Positions 31,854 to 36,311 of a DNA stretch of 36,311 nt are shown here, piece after piece. Numbering within the stretch: the stretch's first letter is position 1; each line of letters opens with the position of its first letter. The position numbers were made by a program, and so were the translations under genes. The notes beneath the pieces are model-generated. The model was not told the origin of the DNA. It made no database searches and saw nothing but the letters and a program-made list of their open reading frames with translations. The DNA is from 2-12-FULL-42-15 sp964196565 (GTDB taxonomy: Bacteria; Pseudomonadota; Gammaproteobacteria; Coxiellales; Coxiellaceae), in contig CAXMUH010000154.1 of assembly GCA_964196565.1 (NCBI GenBank), positions 1 through 36,311 of the forward strand. The letters are read 5' to 3'.

Positions 31854-33140
31854 ATGTCAGATAGAAAAGCGACCCTAACCTTTGAAGGCAAAACTGTCGA
31901 TTTACCCATTTACTCAGGCACACTCGGATATGATGTCATTGACGTAAAAAAATTGGGCGCTTCAGGTGTTTATACTATCGACGTGGGCTTTTATTCAACA
32001 GCCTCATGCAAATCTAAAATAACATTTATCGATGGTGGCAAAGGTGTATTGCTGTATCGCGGCTACCCAATTGATCAATTGGCGCACAAAACCAGCTATG
32101 AAGAAGTGTGCTATCTGTTAATGAATGGCGAACTACCTAATAATGCACAAAAACAGGAATTTGCTGATTCTATAAAGCATCACCATAGCGTTCATGATCA
32201 AATGACGACCTTTTTCAAAGGCTTCCGCCGTGATGCCCATCCCATGGCCATTATGGTTGGCGTCGTAGGCGCACTCTCAGCGTTCTATCACGACGCACTC
32301 GATATTAATAAGGAGGAAGACCGCAAACTGGCCGCTATTCGCCTGGTTTCCAAAATGCCTACCATTGCCGCCATGTGTTATCGCTACTCCGTGGGCGAGC
32401 CATTTATGCATCCGCGAGATGATCTCGGCTATGCAGAGAATTTTCACTATATGATGTTTAGCAAACCGCACAGTACCACGCGTCCAGACCCAGTTTTTGC
32501 TCAAGCCCTTGATCGAATTTTCACCCTGCATGCGGATCACGAACAAAATGCTTCAACCACTGTGGTGCGAGCTGCCGGCTCAACAGGCGCGAACCCATTT
32601 GCCTGTATCTCTGCCGGCATTGGTGCATTATGGGGACCAGCTCATGGTGGTGCCAATGAGGCCTGCCTAAAGATGTTGAACCAAATTGGTGATGAGTCAA
32701 AGATTGGTGAATACATCAAAAAAGCCAAAGATAAAAATGACCCGTTTCGACTGATGGGATTTGGTCATCGAGTGTACAAAAATTTCGACCCTCGCGCCAA
32801 GGTAATGCGAGAAACCGCGCATGAGGTATTGGATGCCCTGGGTCGCAAAGATGAACCGCTATTTAAGCTCGCGATGAAACTTGAAAAGATTGCCTTAGAG
32901 GATGAATATTTCATAGAGAAAAAACTGTATCCCAACGTGGATTTTTACTCCGGCATCACTCTCAGCGCTCTGGGTATTCCTACCAACATGTTTACCGTCA
33001 TTTTTGCACTAGCTCGCACAGTCGGCTGGATCTCGCATTGGATGGAAATGATTAGCGATCCTAACCATGTTATTACCCGCCCAAGGCAGCTTTATATCGG
33101 CAGTGATAAACGTGATGTGCAGCCGATCGATAAGCGTTAG
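31854..33140 (+). CDS. gltA: Citrate synthase, type II (hexameric)
   Basis: Condenses acetyl-CoA and oxaloacetate, the entry to the TCA cycle. 428 residues against 427 in E. coli. Signatures: GKGVLLYRGYPIDQLA, the catalytic His region LHADHEQNASTTVVR, WGPAHGGANEACL, GFGHRVYKNFDPRA and VDFYSGI with the catalytic Asp. The N-terminal beta domain (MSDRKATLTFEGKTVDLPI) is the type II allosteric form. GAGGAA lies about 8 nt before the ATG. Divergent from sdhC, as in E. coli. Confidence 0.97.
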   Translation: MSDRKATLTFEGKTVDLPIYSGTLGYDVIDVKKLGASGVYTIDVGFYSTASCKSKITFIDGGKGVLLYRGYPIDQLAHKTSYEEVCYLLMNGELPNNAQKQEFADSIKHHHSVHDQMTTFFKGFRRDAHPMAIMVGVVGALSAFYHDALDINKEEDRKLAAIRLVSKMPTIAAMCYRYSVGEPFMHPRDDLGYAENFHYMMFSKPHSTTRPDPVFAQALDRIFTLHADHEQNASTTVVRAAGSTGANPFACISAGIGALWGPAHGGANEACLKMLNQIGDESKIGEYIKKAKDKNDPFRLMGFGHRVYKNFDPRAKVMRETAHEVLDALGRKDEPLFKLAMKLEKIALEDEYFIEKKLYPNVDFYSGITLSALGIPTNMFTVIFALARTVGWISHWMEMISDPNHVITRPRQLYIGSDKRDVQPIDKR

Positions 33141-33184
33141 CCAGACGCCTCTAACAACAATCTGATGAGAATATAAACATCTAT

Positions 33185-33215
33185 CACAAGGTGGAGCCTT
33201 GTGTTAATATTTATT
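33185..33215 (+). terminator. Intrinsic terminator candidate after gltA
   Basis: CACAAGG-TGGAG-CCTTGTG, a 7-bp stem with a 5-nt loop, followed by a T/A-rich tract, about 45 nt after the gltA stop. The rest of the gap to 33378 shows no gene. Confidence 0.6.
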
Positions 33216-33378
33216 TAATAACAAATGGACTGTGTATTATTTATTCAACATTACAGGAGTTCGAGCATTAAGAGGTGGCTCAAATATTAGACATGGTGAG
33301 TTATTCGAGGAACAACATTGATCTCTCTCACTAATACATACCCCACTCTAAACGTGTCTGGATATTTGTTTTATTGAT

Positions 33379-34830
33379 ATGTTAAATCAAGCTGAAAATA
33401 ACAACTCACTAGAGACAATTTGCGTTGACCTTGACGATACGTTATTGCTTAGTGATTCAATGCTCGAAAGCATTTTAATTTTGCTTAAGCGAAATCCGTT
33501 AAATATTTTTTTAGTGTTAATGTGGATGATGAAAGGCATCAGTTTTTTCAAAAATGCCGTGGCCACACATACTCAACTAGACCCCGAACACCTTAATTAT
33601 AATTCTGACGTTATTAAACGGATAAAAGAATATAAACAACAAGGATACCCAATTTATCTGGTTACCGGAGCCAGTGAACTTATCGCCAATAGCATTGCTG
33701 ATCATCTCAAACTATTTGATGGCGTCTTAGCAAGCACCAAACTGACTAATTTAACGGGTACAAATAAAGCTCGTGCCTGCATCGAAAATTTTGGCGAGAA
33801 TCGTTTTATTTATTTGGGTGATTGTAAAAAAGATCTTAAAGTTTGGAAATTTTCTAAGAAGATCATCTGCGTGAGTAATTCACAATCGCTGATTAAACGC
33901 TTCCGAGTGCTTAACAAAGATATCGAGATCATTGCAAGGGCTAAACCTAAATTAAAAGATTATTTGAAAGCAATTCGCGTACACCAGTATGCAAAAAATG
34001 TGTTATTACTATTGCCAATTTTCTTAAATAAAGATTTTTTTGCGCTGCCACTTTGGCAAGCAGCAGCTCTAGCATTTATTGCCTTTTGCCTAACTTGCTC
34101 CGCTGTTTATATCATTAATGACTTATATGATCTCAAAGCTGATCGTCAACATAAAATTAAATATCGGCGCGGTTTTGCCAGTGGCTTAATCCCGATTAAA
34201 CATGGACTGTTCTTATTTGCAGCATTTATCATTCTGTCAGTTGGCGTTCAACTGGTGTTGCACAATAGTTTATTTAGTCTGGCCATTGGCCTATATTTTA
34301 TTTTATCGATTGCCTATACCCAGTGGCTAAAACAGATCGCCATCCTAGATGTGATGGTGCTCACCGTGCTCTATACCATCCGCATTGTGGCCGGCATGTT
34401 ATTACTGAATGAACCGTTGTCACATTGGTTTTTAAGCTTTTCGATCTTTTTCTTTTTATCGCTGTCCTATTTAAAACGTTACATTGAACTCTCTGCAATG
34501 CATCCAAGCGAAAACAAAATCCCAGGTCGCGGTTATCAACAACAGCATCACCTTTTTGTAAAGATCAACGGGTTGGCCACAGGTTGCCTATCGGTGGTGA
34601 TTTTCCTGTTATACATCGCCTCAACCAAAGCACAACATATTTACGCTGATAGCAGCCTTTTGTATATCGCAGCCTTTGCAATTTTTTATTGGCTGCAACG
34701 TATCTGGTTACTGAGCGCGGATGGCAAGGTCCATTCTGATCCAGTACTTTTTGCCGTTAAGGACAAGGTATCTTATGCAGTCGCTTTTATCTGTATAATT
34801 GCAATCATTTTTGCTCACGTGGGAATATAA
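33379..34830 (+). CDS. HAD phosphatase-UbiA prenyltransferase fusion
   Basis: A 483-residue two-domain protein. Residues ~12-190 are a HAD-type hydrolase: CVDLDDTLLLSDSML (nucleophile Asp and acid Asp), LVTGAS, and YLGDCKKD. Residues ~195-483 are a UbiA-type membrane prenyltransferase with about eight to nine helices, NDLYDLKADRQHKIKYRRGFASG (the Asp-rich Mg-diphosphate site) and DVMVLTVLYTIRIVAG. The closest functional model is decaprenyl-phosphate phosphoribosyltransferase, with the HAD domain removing the 5'-phosphate from its product; that is inference from family logic. No clear ribosome site precedes the ATG. First of a three-gene + strand run. Confidence 0.85.
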   Translation: MLNQAENNNSLETICVDLDDTLLLSDSMLESILILLKRNPLNIFLVLMWMMKGISFFKNAVATHTQLDPEHLNYNSDVIKRIKEYKQQGYPIYLVTGASELIANSIADHLKLFDGVLASTKLTNLTGTNKARACIENFGENRFIYLGDCKKDLKVWKFSKKIICVSNSQSLIKRFRVLNKDIEIIARAKPKLKDYLKAIRVHQYAKNVLLLLPIFLNKDFFALPLWQAAALAFIAFCLTCSAVYIINDLYDLKADRQHKIKYRRGFASGLIPIKHGLFLFAAFIILSVGVQLVLHNSLFSLAIGLYFILSIAYTQWLKQIAILDVMVLTVLYTIRIVAGMLLLNEPLSHWFLSFSIFFFLSLSYLKRYIELSAMHPSENKIPGRGYQQQHHLFVKINGLATGCLSVVIFLLYIASTKAQHIYADSSLLYIAAFAIFYWLQRIWLLSADGKVHSDPVLFAVKDKVSYAVAFICIIAIIFAHVGI

Positions 34831-34832
34831 AT

Positions 34833-35198
34833 ATGTTTAATACCCTTATTATTTTAATCAGCGTGTTGTTAAATGCAAGCGCACAACTTTTTCTTAAAAT
34901 GGGTGCTGACCACCTATCCGATTTATCGGCTCATCCGCATTTTGCCGCTATCATCAGAAAAGCCATTAATACACCGATGCTACTTGGCTTTGGATGTTAT
35001 GCATTCAGCATCCTGCTTTGGATTTACGCTTTATCTAAAGTTCAGGTGGGCTATGCCTATCCGTTTCAAGCCTTGGGTTATATTTTAGTGGTCATCACCT
35101 CATATTTTTTATTACATGAATCTTTGACGATGGCAAAAGTTATTGGGGTTGTGCTAATTACCCTTGGCGTATTCTGCATCGCTCGAACACCGGGGTAA
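34833..35198 (+). CDS. Four-helix SMR/EamA-type membrane protein, ArnE/ArnF-like
   Basis: 121 residues with four helices: N-terminal TLIILISVLLNASAQLFLKMG, then MLLGFGCYAFSILLWIYALS, VGYAYPFQALGYILVVITSYFLL and a final VIGVVLITLGVFCIA. The pattern is that of half-size transporters and of ArnE/ArnF, which flip undecaprenyl-phosphate aminoarabinose. It begins 2 nt after the UbiA fusion, so a lipid-linked sugar flippase is the most reasonable role; drug export is the alternative. Confidence 0.8.
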   Translation: MFNTLIILISVLLNASAQLFLKMGADHLSDLSAHPHFAAIIRKAINTPMLLGFGCYAFSILLWIYALSKVQVGYAYPFQALGYILVVITSYFLLHESLTMAKVIGVVLITLGVFCIARTPG

Positions 35199-35201
35199 AC
35201 T

Positions 35202-36161
35202 ATGAAAATCGTGGTAATAGGTAGTAAGGGTTTTGTCGGTCAGCAGTTATGCAATCGACTCAAAGAGCTTGACATGGCATATATCGGCGTTGATCTTGGC
35301 TTTGATAACCAAGCCCAAGATTTTATTGCCTGCGATATCACTAAGCCTGATGAGCTTGAAAAAATCCCACTCACGGCAGATGATATTGTCGTCCACTTAG
35401 CCACAAGACAATATGCCAATAAGCCTCCCAGACAAAATCGCCAAGCATTTTTCGATGATGTTAATGTGATGGGCTTGGAAAACGTATTAAAAGCGATGCA
35501 ACAAAAAGGTGTGCAACGCCTTGTGTATTTTAGCTCGGACATGGTCTATGGCTTACCGCAATCTATTCCACTCGATGCATCACATCCCAAGCAACCCATT
35601 GGGGAATATGGTAAAAGCAAACTTAAAGCCGAACAACTTTGCGAGTCATACCAAAAGAAAGGATTTTCGATCAGCATTTTTAGACCTCGATTAATTTTAG
35701 GCCCAGGGCGCTTAGGCGTATTGGCTAAACTATTTCGCCTTATTGAAAACAATCTACCTGTGCCTTTAATCGGAAACGGCAATAATTATTATCAAATGGT
35801 GTCTGTGTTTGACTGCGTCAGTGCGATAGAACAAGCTATTAAATTTAACTGTCCCAATAAAACATTTAATCTTGGCTCTGAAGAGTTAATCAGCATCAAA
35901 GAATTACTGACTGATTTAATCGTAAAAAATGGATCCAAATCCAAACTGATCCGCTCCAATGCCAAACTCAGTCAAACCGCTCTTAAAATATTAGGATTTA
36001 TGGGTTTTGAACTATTGTACCCTGAACAGTATTTGCTGGCAGATAAGATGTATAGCGTAGATATTGAAACAACGAAACAAGAACTCGACTGGCGGCCACA
36101 ATATAATGACAAGCAAATGCTGAATCAAGCGTATCAATGGTATAAGGAAAATGAAATCTAA
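35202..36161 (+). CDS. NAD(P)-dependent sugar epimerase/dehydratase (extended SDR)
   Basis: 319-residue Rossmann enzyme: GSKGFVG cofactor loop at the N-terminus, VVHLAT, YFSSDMVYG, the catalytic YGKSK, and FRPRLILGPGRLG substrate region. It starts 3 nt after the SMR-like gene. Likely acts on a nucleotide- or lipid-linked sugar made with its neighbours, but extended SDRs vary widely and the substrate is not readable. Confidence 0.9.
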   Translation: MKIVVIGSKGFVGQQLCNRLKELDMAYIGVDLGFDNQAQDFIACDITKPDELEKIPLTADDIVVHLATRQYANKPPRQNRQAFFDDVNVMGLENVLKAMQQKGVQRLVYFSSDMVYGLPQSIPLDASHPKQPIGEYGKSKLKAEQLCESYQKKGFSISIFRPRLILGPGRLGVLAKLFRLIENNLPVPLIGNGNNYYQMVSVFDCVSAIEQAIKFNCPNKTFNLGSEELISIKELLTDLIVKNGSKSKLIRSNAKLSQTALKILGFMGFELLYPEQYLLADKMYSVDIETTKQELDWRPQYNDKQMLNQAYQWYKENEI

Positions 36162-36219
36162 AATTTATACGATCACCAGCTACTCAATTCTCATCGCTCT
36201 CTTTGTTTGGAGCCCATAG
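36151..36219 (+). pseudogene. Possible truncated start of a membrane protein gene
   Basis: An ATG overlapping the end of the epimerase gene, with AAGGA just before it, opens a hydrophobic 22-residue frame (MKSKIYTITSYSILIALFVW) that stops with TAG at 36219. It looks like the first helix of a multi-pass protein cut short by a nonsense or frameshift change. It could be chance; the window ends at 36311. Confidence 0.3.
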
Positions 36220-36311
36220 CTAAGCGCTAAAAAGACAATGAGATCCATATAATCACTTGTTTTAATTGATATTATCTGGCAAACGCAAGATACTCAGCAA
36301 CTAACATGATC

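Overview
The window looks like a chromosomal segment of an AT-rich gammaproteobacterium, most likely from the Legionellales (Legionella/Coxiella-like). Three things point there: mevalonate-pathway genes in a genome with an otherwise E. coli-like gene order; dxr missing from its usual place between frr and uppS; and a eukaryote-like U-box/IQ-motif protein of the sort that host-associated Legionellales use as effectors. No 16S or other definitive marker is present, so the placement is an inference.

Layout. 1-2028 (+): end of mevalonate kinase, mvaD and idi, the route to IPP/DMAPP. 2294-3859 (+): an unrecognised multi-pass membrane protein. 3953-8783 (-): rpsB-tsf-pyrH-frr-uppS-cdsA; S2 carries an unusual 106-residue Lys/Ala/Pro tail. 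9052-9840 (+): map. 9830-10444 (-): the U-box/IQ protein. 10789-11346 (-): an L,D-transpeptidase. 11594-15316: a 3.7 kb composite transposon-like island with 37-bp inverted ends and a 9-bp target duplication; it carries an IS6-family IS, a LysR regulator, a divergent MFS transporter and a doubly deleted IS903-type element. 15409-18307 (-): surf1-ctaA-sco-tlpA, for assembly of a haem-copper cytochrome oxidase. 18625-20526 (+): acs. 20712-21613 (-): an outer-membrane barrel protein behind a 51-residue secreted peptide. 21813-31399 (-): sdhCDAB-sucAB-sucCD, with gltA divergent at 31854-33140. 33379-36161 (+): a HAD-UbiA fusion, a 4-TM SMR/EamA-like protein and an NAD-dependent epimerase, probably for polyprenyl-phosphate sugar metabolism.

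Functionally most of the window is housekeeping: isoprenoid precursors feed UppS (undecaprenyl-PP) and probably the UbiA enzyme; Acs and GltA feed acetyl units into the TCA cluster; SDH electrons go to the oxidase served by the SURF1/CtaA/SCO genes. Intergenic regions repeatedly hold a palindromic repeat family with GTAGCCCGG/CCGGGCTAC arms around variable inner hairpins. The most unusual items are the U-box/IQ protein, the S2 tail, the composite transposon and the repeat family. No tRNA, rRNA or CRISPR array was seen.
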